64,000 nt of DNA. Source: Phocaeicola sp. (GTDB taxonomy: Bacteria; Bacteroidota; Bacteroidia; Bacteroidales; Bacteroidaceae). Of this stretch, positions 36,561 through 47,212 are shown piece by piece. Position 1 is the first letter of the stretch, and each line of letters starts with the position of its first letter. The notes under the pieces are model-generated. The model saw only the letters and a program-made list of their open reading frames with translations. It did no database searches and was not told the origin of the DNA. The stretch spans positions 82,313-146,312 of the forward strand of contig JALEQJ010000004.1 in assembly GCA_022764505.1 (NCBI GenBank). The letters are read 5' to 3'. The position numbers were made by a program, and so were the translations under genes.

Positions 36561-39518
36561 CTATTTCAGAGAATCATAAATAAGCCCTTGAATACGTGGT
36601 CTTATCTCCAATCTTCCCAGCGCATTTCTACCATATACTTGTGGATAGATTCTATTGCTCAAGAAAACATATACCAAACGATTATCAGGATCTGCCCATA
36701 CGCAGGTACCCGTAAATCCCGTATGACCGAATACACTCTCCGGTACACCTTCTGCACAGGGACTTTTATCCGGGTTTCTTGTATCAGGTTTATCAAAACC
36801 TAAGCCTCTTCTACTACCCTTCGCCTTAAAGTCTAAGAAAAGCGTACACGTAGAACGATTCAGATAACGTTTATCTCCCATTACTCCTTTATTCAGTAGC
36901 ATTTGATAAATCTTTGCTACATCTGTAGCTGTGGAAAACAAACCTGCATGCCCTGCTACACCTCCCAGTACGCTGGCAGCTTCATCGTGTACATAACCTT
37001 GGAGGAGTCCACGCTTCAGGACATCATACTTTACAGTAGGAGCTATTTGCTCCTTAGAAAAAGTCCGAAGTGGATTGTAGGCTGTATGCAGTAAGCCCAT
37101 CGGTTGGAAAAACTGTTCACTGAGGTATTTATCCAAAGGCTGACGAGAGATAGCCTCGGCTATTTCTTTGAGCAAGATAAAATTGAGGTCGCTGTATTTA
37201 TAACTAGTACCTCGCAAAGGAAAGTCGCCTATCATTTCCAAGACTTTTTCTCTGAAACGAGGAGAAATAAACAGATGGTCTGCCATAGGCAAAGTGTGTT
37301 CTGCAGTAGGAACAGTACTCACCCACGCTGTATCAAAGGCATAAGAAGTATTGGCATAAAGACGATCTTCTACTTGGAGTGTATAGTCGTTATCTTTGGT
37401 GCGTTTATAAAAACCACGAGGCAATGTCTCCTTGCGTATCAGTTCTTGGTAGAAAGGATAAAAAGCCGGAAGTCCGGACTCATGCAAAAGCAATGCTTGT
37501 ACACTCACCCTTCCTACAGCTTTTCCTGCATACTGTGGCAAATACTTGCTGACAGGGTCTACAAGTCCTATCTTGCCCTCGTCATAGAGTTTCATAATAG
37601 CCAGCAGTGTCCCTGTAGTTTTGCTCAAAGAAGCCAAGTCGTACATAGTATCTGCCGTTACTTCTTGTTCTTTCTCGTAAGTATAATGTCCGAAGCTCTT
37701 ATTGTATACAGGGAAACCATCTTTCAATACCAAAACTCTGCAACCAGGATAAGCTCCTGCTGCAATTCCTTCTGTAGCTACAGCATCAATCTGCTCCAAT
37801 ACCTTCTCATTCATTCCGAAATCCGATGGACGATAAGTAACAGGACTGGCTTGTGGGTCTAAGGTTACTCCTGTACCTGCGGGGAAATTGAGTATTGGAA
37901 TAGACAATCTTCCATCTATGCGTTCCTGTCCTATAAGTGCCTTTGCTACGTGCGTAGTTACCACCCCATCTGCAGAATGTGCCCAAATAACAGTTTGAGC
38001 TGTAGCTATGGTTTGGGGTATATCTCGGAAAGCACGTGCATCTGTGTAAACCACCACTACTGTAGGCTTCTCTGCTGCCAGCTCTGACAAGACTTTATCG
38101 TAAGCACGTAAGTTCCTCTGATGAATGGCAATAATCAATCGTTGTGCCGGACGAAGTTCTTCTTTGATACGTGAAAGTGCATCGGATTTCAAATGTACCC
38201 AATTCAAATCCATCTGAGATTGCAGTGATTGATAGAAAGCGTGTCCTTCACTCATAGCAGAAGCCACAGTAATCAACGTAGTACCGGACTCCGATAAATC
38301 CAATGGAAGCAAGAAACGATCATTCTTTATCAAGGTTACAGCCGCTTTTTGCATATCTTCTCGCAAAGCGGTGGTTGCAGCAGTTTCCAATAAAGAAGCT
38401 ACATTAGAAACGATAGGGGTAGGACGCTTGGACAGTCCCAAAGCATACTTATATGTAAGAACTTTTCTACAACGTTCGGTTATTTCCGCTTCGCTTATCT
38501 TGCCTGAGCGAACAGCAGACATCAGTGCGGAAATACCTTTGCCCAAATGGAGAGGAGCCAATAAAATATCATTCCCTGCCAAGAAAGCATCTACACTGGT
38601 TTTCTCAGTAGCCGGAACTCCTTTCATTTCCAACGCATCTGTGAAAATCAATCCTTTGAAACCCAATTCTTCCCGAAGCAGTTTCGTAGTCAATGCAGGA
38701 GAAAGGGAAGCCGGTTTACTATCCAAGCGTGGCAAGAGTAAATGTCCTGTCATTACTCCACTCACTCCTGCTTGAAAAGCACTCTTGAAAGGATACAACT
38801 CCACACTATCCAAACGCTCACGTGTGAAATTCAGTACCGGGAGCGACTTATGTGAATCTGCATCTGTATCACCGTGTCCCGGAAAGTGCTTGACAACTGC
38901 CATTACACCACCCGCTTCCAATCCTTTGGAGTATGCCATCACTTTATTGGCCACTTGCTGTGGAAGACTGCCGAAAGAACGGATATTAATAACCGGATTG
39001 GCCGGATTATTGTCTACATCTGCTACAGGTGCAAAATTTACCTGAATTCCGAGCAGTTTGCATTGCCGTGCCATTTCCTGTCCAAAACGATAGAGAATAT
39101 CGTCGTTCTGAATACACCCCAATACTCTGTTGCGTGGGAATGTAGGGCTGTTCTTCAGTCGCATAGCAGTACCCCATTCTCCATCGAAAGTTATCATCAA
39201 AGGCACGTCTGCCAGTTCTTGCGAAGCATTGACGATTTCTACGTGTTGTTCTACTGTACCTCCGTAGAACAGCAGACCTCCCACTCCATTTTCTTTTACC
39301 ACAGTCCGTAGCAGCTCACGCTTACGTGAGTTCATATTCATATCTGTGTGATAAACAAAAAGCTGTCCTATCTTTTGTTTCAGAGTAAGTTGCTTTAGGG
39401 TACTTTCTACCCATATTTCGCACGCCTGCTTATCTGTGCTTTGCTTTAAGATTTGTGGTTGCGCCATAAGAGGGAGCAACAGCACCCACGAAAAAAGTAT
39501 GATTAAGTATTTTTTCAT
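36561..39518 (-). CDS. GH3 N-acetylglucosaminidase fused to serine hydrolase (NagZ-AmpC-like)
   Basis: The 985-residue exported protein has a signal peptide (to about residue 20), a GH3 domain with KHFPGHGDTDADSH (210-223), the NagZ acid/base loop, and nucleophile Asp294 in FTDALEM, a GH3 C-terminal domain to about residue 545, and a beta-lactamase-type serine hydrolase from about 565. The latter has SxxK at Ser630-Lys633, YSDLN and GHTGFTG. NagZ removes GlcNAc from muropeptides; the partner domain resembles D,D-peptidases or esterases and its substrate is unknown. It ends the ruvX-def-TPR-nucleotidase run, starting one base after the metallophosphatase stop. Confidence 0.93.
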   Translation of the reverse strand: MKKYLIILFSWVLLLPLMAQPQILKQSTDKQACEIWVESTLKQLTLKQKIGQLFVYHTDMNMNSRKRELLRTVVKENGVGGLLFYGGTVEQHVEIVNASQELADVPLMITFDGEWGTAMRLKNSPTFPRNRVLGCIQNDDILYRFGQEMARQCKLLGIQVNFAPVADVDNNPANPVINIRSFGSLPQQVANKVMAYSKGLEAGGVMAVVKHFPGHGDTDADSHKSLPVLNFTRERLDSVELYPFKSAFQAGVSGVMTGHLLLPRLDSKPASLSPALTTKLLREELGFKGLIFTDALEMKGVPATEKTSVDAFLAGNDILLAPLHLGKGISALMSAVRSGKISEAEITERCRKVLTYKYALGLSKRPTPIVSNVASLLETAATTALREDMQKAAVTLIKNDRFLLPLDLSESGTTLITVASAMSEGHAFYQSLQSQMDLNWVHLKSDALSRIKEELRPAQRLIIAIHQRNLRAYDKVLSELAAEKPTVVVVYTDARAFRDIPQTIATAQTVIWAHSADGVVTTHVAKALIGQERIDGRLSIPILNFPAGTGVTLDPQASPVTYRPSDFGMNEKVLEQIDAVATEGIAAGAYPGCRVLVLKDGFPVYNKSFGHYTYEKEQEVTADTMYDLASLSKTTGTLLAIMKLYDEGKIGLVDPVSKYLPQYAGKAVGRVSVQALLLHESGLPAFYPFYQELIRKETLPRGFYKRTKDNDYTLQVEDRLYANTSYAFDTAWVSTVPTAEHTLPMADHLFISPRFREKVLEMIGDFPLRGTSYKYSDLNFILLKEIAEAISRQPLDKYLSEQFFQPMGLLHTAYNPLRTFSKEQIAPTVKYDVLKRGLLQGYVHDEAASVLGGVAGHAGLFSTATDVAKIYQMLLNKGVMGDKRYLNRSTCTLFLDFKAKGSRRGLGFDKPDTRNPDKSPCAEGVPESVFGHTGFTGTCVWADPDNRLVYVFLSNRIYPQVYGRNALGRLEIRPRIQGLIYDSLK

Positions 39519-39519
39519 A

Positions 39520-40365
39520 TCAGCGTTTTTTTAGTTCAAGGGAAACACGTCCTACGTAAGCACCACTTTTCCCCATTTGTTGTACACCAACAGGTTTACC
39601 CGCAGCATTGTTATAAAATTGGAGTTTGTCAAAGAAAGAATGAGAGTGTCCTCCCAATACCAAGTCAATATACTCGGTAGACTGGATAAGTTTCACGTCA
39701 TTGTATTCTCCTCCTTTCCAACCTAAATGCGAAAGGCAGATCACGACATCGCATTTTTCTTTCTTTTTCAAATATTCGGAAACTTCTTTAGCTCGTACTA
39801 TAGGGTCTTGAAACTTCACCTCTCCATAATTATTTTTGGACACCAATCCGTCCAAAACCGGACTTAAACCGAAGACTCCGATACGTAGTTTCTTTCTCTT
39901 GATGATGGTATAAGGTTTCACCAAACCTTCCAATACAGTTCCTGTTACATCATAATTGGCACACACGATGGGGAATTTTGCCAAACGGAACAAACGAGCC
40001 ATATTCTCCAATCCGAAATCAAATTCGTGGTTTCCTATAGTTCCCGCATCATAGCACATTTCATTCATAGCTTTCACTTCTACTTCGCCTTGAAACAGGT
40101 TATAGTAGGGTGTTCCTTGAGAAAAGTCTCCACTGTCAAAAAGCAACAAGTCTGCGTTCTGCTCTCTCTCTTTTGCTATAAAGTAAGCACGACGTTTGAG
40201 TCCTCCCTTTCCTGCCAAGTCTTCGTCTGCAAAACTTTCTGCATAAGGTTCTATTCTACTATGCACATCATTGGTATGATATATAAGGAGCTTACGTACA
40301 CGCTGTGCAGATATTGTTAATATACTCCCACACAGCAGTAAAGCAAAAAGTAATTTCTTTTTCAT
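39520..40365 (-). CDS. exported metallophosphatase, N-terminal half of a split 5'-nucleotidase
   Basis: The 281-residue protein has a signal peptide (MKKKLLFALLLCGSILTISA) and the complete UshA-type metal motifs: YHTNDVHSR, DSGDFSQG, TIGNHEFDFG, CLSHLGWKGG and GGHSHSF. It ends where the C-terminal substrate-specificity domain would begin; that domain is encoded by the gene just upstream. The start at 40365 is preferred over ATG 40377 because it gives a cleaner signal peptide. It likely hydrolyses nucleotides or another phosphoester in the periplasm. Confidence 0.9.
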   Translation of the reverse strand: MKKKLLFALLLCGSILTISAQRVRKLLIYHTNDVHSRIEPYAESFADEDLAGKGGLKRRAYFIAKEREQNADLLLFDSGDFSQGTPYYNLFQGEVEVKAMNEMCYDAGTIGNHEFDFGLENMARLFRLAKFPIVCANYDVTGTVLEGLVKPYTIIKRKKLRIGVFGLSPVLDGLVSKNNYGEVKFQDPIVRAKEVSEYLKKKEKCDVVICLSHLGWKGGEYNDVKLIQSTEYIDLVLGGHSHSFFDKLQFYNNAAGKPVGVQQMGKSGAYVGRVSLELKKR

Positions 40366-40377
40366 AGCTATACACAT

Positions 40378-41142
40378 CTATAATACAACAATACGCCCTT
40401 CTATAGTAGCAGAAACTTCTTTTCCTGCTTTCTCTAAAGAGCGTACATATTCAAAAAACAATTGTCTGAGAGTGATATTCTCTGGAAATTCCACCCGATT
40501 ACTTTCCAAAAAAGCGGTCATTTTATCGTTTCCTTCTGCCAAGTAATCTATAGTAGCTACCCGATAAATTCTATTAGGGTCTATTTCTTTTCCATTTACT
40601 TCTGCACTCACTAAAGTCTTATCTTTGAGTGCCAACTTTACGTGGCTCACACCTTCTCCTCCTACAGCAGCTACTTGCGACAAAAGTTTCTGCAAGGTAT
40701 GTCCGTTCATTGTGGCAATACACAGTTTATTTTCAAAAGGAGCAATTTCAAAGATATCTCCATAAGTAATAGTGCCTTTCGATAAATCACTGCGGATACC
40801 ACCCATATTCATAATGGAAAGGTCTACAGGTGTACCACTTTTCTCTGCCGCTCCCCAAAAGAGAATATCCGCCATAAGATTGGACATCGGGGATTCCGGT
40901 CTGTATCTTGCATAATTGCCGGCACTATGTCCTACTGCAGGAGACATAATACTATCTACTCTTTCACGATAACTATCTACCAATACATTCATAGAAGTGT
41001 GCCCTCTATCGTATTGTGCAGTCATAGGAATGGCTGTTCCTACTGCTCCAGAAACGAAATAGCTTCCTTTGCAAGCGGTTATCAGCAAAGAAAAACAACA
41101 AGCTGCTACAGCTGTGTGCTTTCTTAAAAATACACTTTTCAT
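40378..41142 (-). CDS. 5'-nucleotidase C-terminal domain lipoprotein
   Basis: The 254-residue lipoprotein (lipobox LLITAC) carries the C-terminal domain of UshA/5'-nucleotidases: RPESPMSNLMADILFWGA, MNMGGIRSDLSKGTITYGDIFEIAPFENKL and YRVATIDYLAEGNDKM. This domain normally binds the nucleoside base. It has no metallophosphatase motifs. The gene is transcribed before the metallophosphatase gene, with its TAG abutting the alternative ATG of that gene, so the two proteins probably form one enzyme from separate chains. It begins four bases after the TPR gene. Confidence 0.9.
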   Translation of the reverse strand: MKSVFLRKHTAVAACCFSLLITACKGSYFVSGAVGTAIPMTAQYDRGHTSMNVLVDSYRERVDSIMSPAVGHSAGNYARYRPESPMSNLMADILFWGAAEKSGTPVDLSIMNMGGIRSDLSKGTITYGDIFEIAPFENKLCIATMNGHTLQKLLSQVAAVGGEGVSHVKLALKDKTLVSAEVNGKEIDPNRIYRVATIDYLAEGNDKMTAFLESNRVEFPENITLRQLFFEYVRSLEKAGKEVSATIEGRIVVL

Positions 41143-41146
41143 ACGC

Positions 41147-43144
41147 TTATTCTACTTTCTTCGTAAATTGCTTTATCAGGCTATAGGCTGAATATATACC
41201 CAATTCTCCTGCCTTACTTAAGTCTTTAATTCCTTGTTCTCCGTCTTCCAAATAAATATGAACCAACCCACGATTATAGTAGGCATCGGAAAAATAAGGA
41301 TCTATTTTGAGAGCTTTATCATAGTATTTCAGTGCTACCTGATAGTCTTTGAGCAGCACAGCTATATTGGCTCTATTGTAACAGGCAAAAGCAAACTCCG
41401 GTTCCAATTTTAAGACGGTTTCCAAGTCTGCTATGATTGGCGCATATTCTCCTTTCTGAAACTCTGTACCCAATGTGCCCAACTCTTTTGTCATATCTGT
41501 TTTTCCGTCTTTTTCCACTTCTATCATTTTGTATGCGATAGTGGCTCTCATAAAATATGCCAAATAGAAGATGCTGTCTATCTCTATTATCGCATTGAGA
41601 TCTGCTGTGGCATTATCAAAGTCTTGCATCAAATAGTAATCCATAGCACGTGCGAAGTAGATATATTTATTGCTTTCTCTGTTCGCTATTCTGCGTGTTT
41701 GGAGATCTATGGACTGAGTATGTTCTTTGATTTGGATATCGGTAAGCGGTGCTTCCGCATTAGTGAGGAGTAAACGCTTAGGCAATAAACGCTGTGCATT
41801 GATTTGGGCTACAGTTTTTGCGTGATTAACTTGACGTTTCACATCGTCCGGCTTCTCGTAATAGCTCAACACGAACATACCTTGCGGACGAATGGCAACT
41901 TCTTTGTTCTGTACTTTTCCTCTATAAAGAGTCTTATAAGCAGGGGTATTATCTTCTGCATCTGCTACTACAAGGCTCCGGTAATCTTGTATATTTTTAT
42001 CGGACTTCTTGCGGGTAGGACTGTTTTTCCCTATTACAGGACGTTTTCCTTGGCTGATAGAAATCTGCGCATTGAGCAGGAGGAGTTCATCTGCTTGTGC
42101 ACCTTTTATATCTCCTATCCTACGACGCAACTGCGCACGTTGGGCATAACCTTCCATAAAGTTGGGATAGGCTTTCAGTACAGAGGAGTAGTCTTGTATA
42201 GCTCCTTTATAATCTCCGGTTCTATCTCTCAGCAAGGCTCTATTGAAAACCGCAATCCAGTTGTCCGGTTCTATAGAGAGAACATAATTGAAGTCTTCTA
42301 TGGCGGCATTGTCTTCTCCTACCTGCGCACGCAATAAACCTCTGTTATAATGACCTATAAAGTTGCTTTTGTTTATTTCCAATGCGGCATCGTAATCTGC
42401 CATAGCTCCTCTCAAATTTCTAAGATGATAACGTGCCAATGCTCTATTGATATACACTCCATCGTTTTTCATAGAGAAACGTATGGCTTCCGTAAGATCT
42501 GCATCTGCATCTGCGTATTTGGCACGTTGTAAATAAATAAGTCCTCTTGCTATCCAAGGCTCGGCACTAAATCTGTCCACTTCTATAGCTTTGTCCGCAT
42601 CGGACATAGCTTGCACAGTATCTTTCTGGCGAAGAGAAATCTCGGTCTTCATCATATAACCCTCTATATAGCGTGGGTGTATGCTCGTAAGTGTATCCAA
42701 CTGTGCACGTGCATCTGCATATTCCTCCAGATGAATATGACAAAGTGCCAAATTATGCCTAAAAGTAGTATTCACAGGATCCATCTTCAGAGCCTTCTTA
42801 TAGTCGCCAATAGCTTCCTTGTACTTATTCTGTCTGATACGTGCGATACCACGCACCTGATAAGCATTGACGACAAAAGGGTTTCTGCCGATAGCCTCAT
42901 CACAATCCGCTTCAGCACCTATATAGTCCTCTAAATTCAGTTTTGCCAATCCCCTATAAAAATAAGCTTCAGCCAAGTAAGGTTTGGCATTGATGACTTG
43001 GTTAAAATACTGCATAGAAAGGACGTAATCTTCAAAAAAGAGTGCATTCTTCCCTACGCTCATTACTCGCTCCGTATTAATCTGAGCAAAGAGTGAGCAA
43101 ATCCAAATCCAACTTATACCAATAAGAGACAGGCGTCTTTTCAT
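41147..43144 (-). CDS. tetratricopeptide-repeat protein, exported
   Basis: After a signal peptide the 665-residue protein consists of about nine consecutive TPR units in residues 25-360 (for example YFNQVINAKPYLAEAYFYRGLA and AIGDYKKALKMDPVN), a non-repeat linker (about 365-490) and at least three more TPRs to the end. TPRs are protein-binding scaffolds; no enzymatic domain is visible. The ATG overlaps the def stop by four bases and the gene precedes the split nucleotidase, suggesting an envelope role. Confidence 0.9.
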   Translation of the reverse strand: MKRRLSLIGISWIWICSLFAQINTERVMSVGKNALFFEDYVLSMQYFNQVINAKPYLAEAYFYRGLAKLNLEDYIGAEADCDEAIGRNPFVVNAYQVRGIARIRQNKYKEAIGDYKKALKMDPVNTTFRHNLALCHIHLEEYADARAQLDTLTSIHPRYIEGYMMKTEISLRQKDTVQAMSDADKAIEVDRFSAEPWIARGLIYLQRAKYADADADLTEAIRFSMKNDGVYINRALARYHLRNLRGAMADYDAALEINKSNFIGHYNRGLLRAQVGEDNAAIEDFNYVLSIEPDNWIAVFNRALLRDRTGDYKGAIQDYSSVLKAYPNFMEGYAQRAQLRRRIGDIKGAQADELLLLNAQISISQGKRPVIGKNSPTRKKSDKNIQDYRSLVVADAEDNTPAYKTLYRGKVQNKEVAIRPQGMFVLSYYEKPDDVKRQVNHAKTVAQINAQRLLPKRLLLTNAEAPLTDIQIKEHTQSIDLQTRRIANRESNKYIYFARAMDYYLMQDFDNATADLNAIIEIDSIFYLAYFMRATIAYKMIEVEKDGKTDMTKELGTLGTEFQKGEYAPIIADLETVLKLEPEFAFACYNRANIAVLLKDYQVALKYYDKALKIDPYFSDAYYNRGLVHIYLEDGEQGIKDLSKAGELGIYSAYSLIKQFTKKVE

Positions 43145-43695
43145 CGGAATGTTTTTATTTTATAGGAACATCTTACTTTGCCGTCTACCATATTATTGAG
43201 CTTGCTGCGTATCATTTTCTTGCGCAAGCCGGATAAATGGTCAAAGAACAGCATACCATCTAAATGGTCTATTTCGTGTTGTAAGACACGTGCGAGAAAT
43301 CCCTCTATCCATTCATCTTGTGCTATGAAATTCTCGTCCATATATTGCAGGCGAATGCTTTTGGGACGTTTTACACTTTCGTGCAATCCCGGTAAGCTCA
43401 AGCAACCTTCTTCCATAGAACATTCCTCTTCACTTACCTCCACTATGTGTGCATTGATATAGGCTTTCTTAAATCCTTTGTATTCCGGAAATTCATCGGA
43501 AAGTGCATCTAAACCTACCACCAAAAGACGAATATCCAAACCTATTTGTGGAGCAGCCAATCCTACACCGTCTGCATACTCCATAGTTTCAAACATATTG
43601 GCAATAAGCTCTTTCAGCTGAGGATAGTCCGGTGTTATATCTGTAGTCTCTTTTCTCAGCACAGGCTGTCCATATACGTATATAGGTAAAATCAT
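43141..43695 (-). CDS. def: peptide deformylase
   Basis: The 184-residue enzyme has all three deformylase motifs: GVGLAAPQIG, EGCLSLPG with metal ligand Cys98, and QHEIDHLDG with His140, Glu141 and His144. It removes the N-terminal formyl group from new proteins. ATG 43695 (MILPIYVYGQPVLRK) is the family start; the frame continues upstream to 43767 into ruvX without similarity. Confidence 0.97.
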   Translation of the reverse strand: MILPIYVYGQPVLRKETTDITPDYPQLKELIANMFETMEYADGVGLAAPQIGLDIRLLVVGLDALSDEFPEYKGFKKAYINAHIVEVSEEECSMEEGCLSLPGLHESVKRPKSIRLQYMDENFIAQDEWIEGFLARVLQHEIDHLDGMLFFDHLSGLRKKMIRSKLNNMVDGKVRCSYKIKTFR

Positions 43696-43720
43696 TTTCT
43701 CTTCTTTATGCGAATTAAAA

Positions 43721-44137
43721 TTATCCACGCAGGCTTTCCATATAGGACTGCAATATAATGGTAGCACTGATTTCGTCTACGAGTGCCTTGTCCTGTCGTG
43801 TTTTCTTCTTCAGTCCTCCATCTCTTATGGCTTGATGTGCCAATACAGAAGTAAAACGTTCGTCCACCCAGCAAATGGGTATCTCCGGCAAACGTTTTTT
43901 CAGGGTGTTTACAAAAGGGGTGATTCTTTTCATATTCTCGGAATCTTCATTGTTCATCTGTTTGGGATAACCCACTACGATGGTTTCTACTTTTTCTTTT
44001 TGGACGTAATCCAAGAGAAAATCCAACAATCGTGGTGTTTCTATCGTAGTAAGCCCATTGGCTATTATTTTCAATGGGTCCGAAACAGCAATGCCTGTCC
44101 GTTTCTTTCCGTAATCTATGGCTAAAATTCTCCCCAT
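43721..44137 (-). CDS. ruvX: putative pre-16S rRNA nuclease YqgF/RuvX
   Basis: The 138-residue protein starts MGRILAIDYGKKRTGIAVSD, the RNase H-like opening of the YqgF family, and ends with DERFTSVLAHQAIRDG, DKALVDEISATIILQSY. VVGYPKQMN corresponds to the VGLP motif. YqgF processes the 16S rRNA 5' end in E. coli; it was earlier called a Holliday junction resolvase. The start at 44137 is preferred to the longer frame at 44179. It precedes def by 25 bases. Confidence 0.94.
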   Translation of the reverse strand: MGRILAIDYGKKRTGIAVSDPLKIIANGLTTIETPRLLDFLLDYVQKEKVETIVVGYPKQMNNEDSENMKRITPFVNTLKKRLPEIPICWVDERFTSVLAHQAIRDGGLKKKTRQDKALVDEISATIILQSYMESLRG

Positions 44138-44345
44138 AATAAATAAAGATACTGTTTTGGGAAAGTTAGAAGGGTTCACATCAAGGAAAAATTCTTCCCC
44201 GATATGGAGCTCAATCCGCCCAAAGCAGTATCTCCATATAATCGTTTATTTTATTGTTTAGTCTCAAAAAATGCGTTTGTCCATTATGTATAGGTTTTTG
44301 TTTTATGTTCACTTTCCTATTCCATTTTTGAGCGCATCTGTTTGA

Positions 44346-44846
44346 TTAGTTCAAACGATAGAGCAACCAAGCTCCTTGGAAATCTTGACGATTAGGATAT
44401 CTACTCTTGAACGCATCTCTTGCACGAGCCGCTTCGTCTCTTGTGTCGTAAGATTCTGCGATCACTCTGTACGTATTTCTTTCTGCATTGAAAACTACTT
44501 TTGCATTGTATCCGTCTTTTTCCAATGTAGCCTTGAGGTTGTCTGCATTAGCTTTTACATTGAAACTACCGCAAACTACGCTGTATGCTTTAAGACCTAC
44601 ACCCGATACGAGTTCCACTCTTTCCTCTCTCACACCGGCAGATGGTGTATAATTATTGGCAGGGGTAGTAGGTTGAACCGGAGTTACTTGTTGGTTATAA
44701 GTATTTTCTGCTCTTGCCGCTTCTGCTGCAAGTTCTGCTTGTTTCGCCTTCTCGTAAGCTTTTTTGTAAGCACTTTCGCTGGACTTGCAAGATGTAAATG
44801 CCAAAGCCAAGCACAATCCCATACCTAATAAGAATGTTTTTTTCAT
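44346..44846 (-). CDS. SPOR-domain lipoprotein
   Basis: The 166-residue protein has a lipobox LAFTSC with Cys20, a helical alanine- and lysine-rich stretch (about 24-48), a proline/threonine linker, and a SPOR domain (about 85-166: YSVVCGSFNVKANADNLKATL, YRVIAESYDTRDEAARARDAF). SPOR domains bind denuded peptidoglycan at division sites, so it probably links the outer membrane to septal wall. A TACTTTTG on the minus strand (44980-44973) would give a long leader of about 120 bases. The gaps on both sides of the gene show no other element. Confidence 0.9.
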   Translation of the reverse strand: MKKTFLLGMGLCLALAFTSCKSSESAYKKAYEKAKQAELAAEAARAENTYNQQVTPVQPTTPANNYTPSAGVREERVELVSGVGLKAYSVVCGSFNVKANADNLKATLEKDGYNAKVVFNAERNTYRVIAESYDTRDEAARARDAFKSRYPNRQDFQGAWLLYRLN

Positions 44847-45119
44847 AAGTTCTATATTTTAATTATCGTTTGTTTCTAATGGTTCTTTTCTCGCCACGGC
44901 ATCACTATCATAAGTTTAGCTTTGCTCGTTTTATATGCGGGAAAGATCTAAATACTACTTTATCTCTTGTTGCAAAAGTAATAATATAAGCATAGCATCG
45001 CTGTTAATCTTGGTTAATAATGAAGAGCAAGTTGGCACATAGCCCTAAAAGAAAATAACATACCACTGTCAAGATACATTTTTTCTTATATTTGTAATGA
45101 ACCATAAGACCATAGAATT

Positions 45120-45320
45120 ATGAAAGGATTAAAATTTGCCGCAGCTTTCTTAGGTGGAGTAGCGATAGGCGCAGTAGCAGGTTTGCTCTTCGCACCGGAA
45201 AAAGGAGAAGATACACGTAAGCGCATAGCAGACTACTTACGTGAAAAAGGACTCTCATTGAACAAAGATGAAATAGAGGAGCTTATTCATAAAATGAAAA
45301 GCAACAAAACAGAAGAGTAA
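45120..45320 (+). CDS. YtxH-domain small membrane protein
   Basis: The 66-residue protein has one glycine/alanine-rich membrane helix (FAAAFLGGVAIGAVAGLLFAP, residues 6-26) followed by EKGEDTRKRI, the YtxH signature, and a charged helical tail. YtxH proteins are small stress-associated membrane proteins of unknown mechanism. TATATTTG at 45087-45094 is a -7 element 25 bases before the start, and a terminator follows, so it is monocistronic. Confidence 0.88.
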   Translation: MKGLKFAAAFLGGVAIGAVAGLLFAPEKGEDTRKRIADYLREKGLSLNKDEIEELIHKMKSNKTEE

Positions 45321-45364
45321 AAGACACAAATTCGGTCTAAGAAAAAGCAGACCATAATCTATCT

Positions 45365-45403
45365 AAAAGCGTAGCAGAGAGAAAAATTTGCTACGCTTTT
45401 TTA
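45365..45403 (+). terminator. terminator after the YtxH gene
   Basis: AAAAGCGTAGCA and TGCTACGCTTTT form a perfect 12-bp stem with a 12-base loop, followed by TT and AT-rich sequence. Confidence 0.8.
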
Positions 45404-45460
45404 GTTAAATGCAGTTCGCTTATTTACACTTTAACAAGATACTTCTATAGAGAAGAAAAA

Positions 45461-45575
45461 CCTTGCTACAATAGCTCCTCGCAAGGGTATTGATAAGATA
45501 TGTTCGCTATCGTGATAAGATATGCTCCGTATCACGAAAAGAAGCCTTGCTACCACGATAAGATATGCTCCGTAT
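45461..45575 (+). repeat. intergenic repeat family 2, copy 2
   Basis: CTACAATAGCTCCTCGCAAG matches the opening block of copy 1. Three modules follow: GATAAGATATGTTCGCTATC, GATAAGATATGCTCCGTATC and, after GCCTTGCTACCAC, GATAAGATATGCTCCGTAT. The GCCTTGCTACCACGATAAG segment is identical to copy 1, but module order differs. It lies between the YtxH terminator and the eno terminator. Confidence 0.8.
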
Positions 45576-45649
45576 AAACGTACATATAGAGATGTATAAA
45601 AAGAAAGAAAGCTGTATGGTAAAAAGCTGTTTGTTTTCACAACTTCAGC

Positions 45650-45699
45650 CTAATAAAAACCTCCCTTTACTACAGCGATGTACCGAGTAAAGGGAGGTT
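45650..45699 (-). terminator. intrinsic terminator after eno
   Basis: AACCTCCCTTTACT and AGTAAAGGGAGGTT form a perfect 14-bp stem; on the minus strand the hairpin is followed by TTTATTA. Confidence 0.88.
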
Positions 45700-45725
45700 A
45701 GATATGTGTATATAAGTTGTGCTGC

Positions 45726-47024
<1,299 letters not shown>

Positions 47025-47042
47025 TTATTATATTTCGCATTG

Positions 47043-47073
47043 CAAAAGTCGCTAAATTCTCTTGCATACACAA
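47043..47073 (-). promoter_or_regulatory. probable promoter of eno
   Basis: On the minus strand TTG (47073-47071) and GACTTTTG (47050-47043) are 20 bases apart; the first base of the -7 box deviates from TAnnTTTG. The eno start is 36 bases downstream. Confidence 0.55.
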
Positions 47074-47146
47074 TAATTACCGCATCATTTAGTTTTTATA
47101 ACTTTTTACACAAGGTTTTACACTATCATACAGAGAGAAGCACCAC

Positions 47147-47185
47147 AAAAAAACCTCTCTCTCCGTAAAAAACAGGAGAAAGAGG
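47147..47185 (-). terminator. terminator after the coiled-coil lipoprotein gene
   Basis: CCTCTCTCTCC and GGAGAAAGAGG pair with one mismatch; on the minus strand TTTTTTT follows. Confidence 0.78.
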
Positions 47186-47212
47186 CTTTTCTATTATAAT
47201 TTATTATCAGTC

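Noticed and set aside
37104..37862. 252-residue plus-strand frame antisense to the NagZ fusion gene
   Set aside because: It is covered by the conserved hydrolase domain on the other strand and shows only shadow composition.
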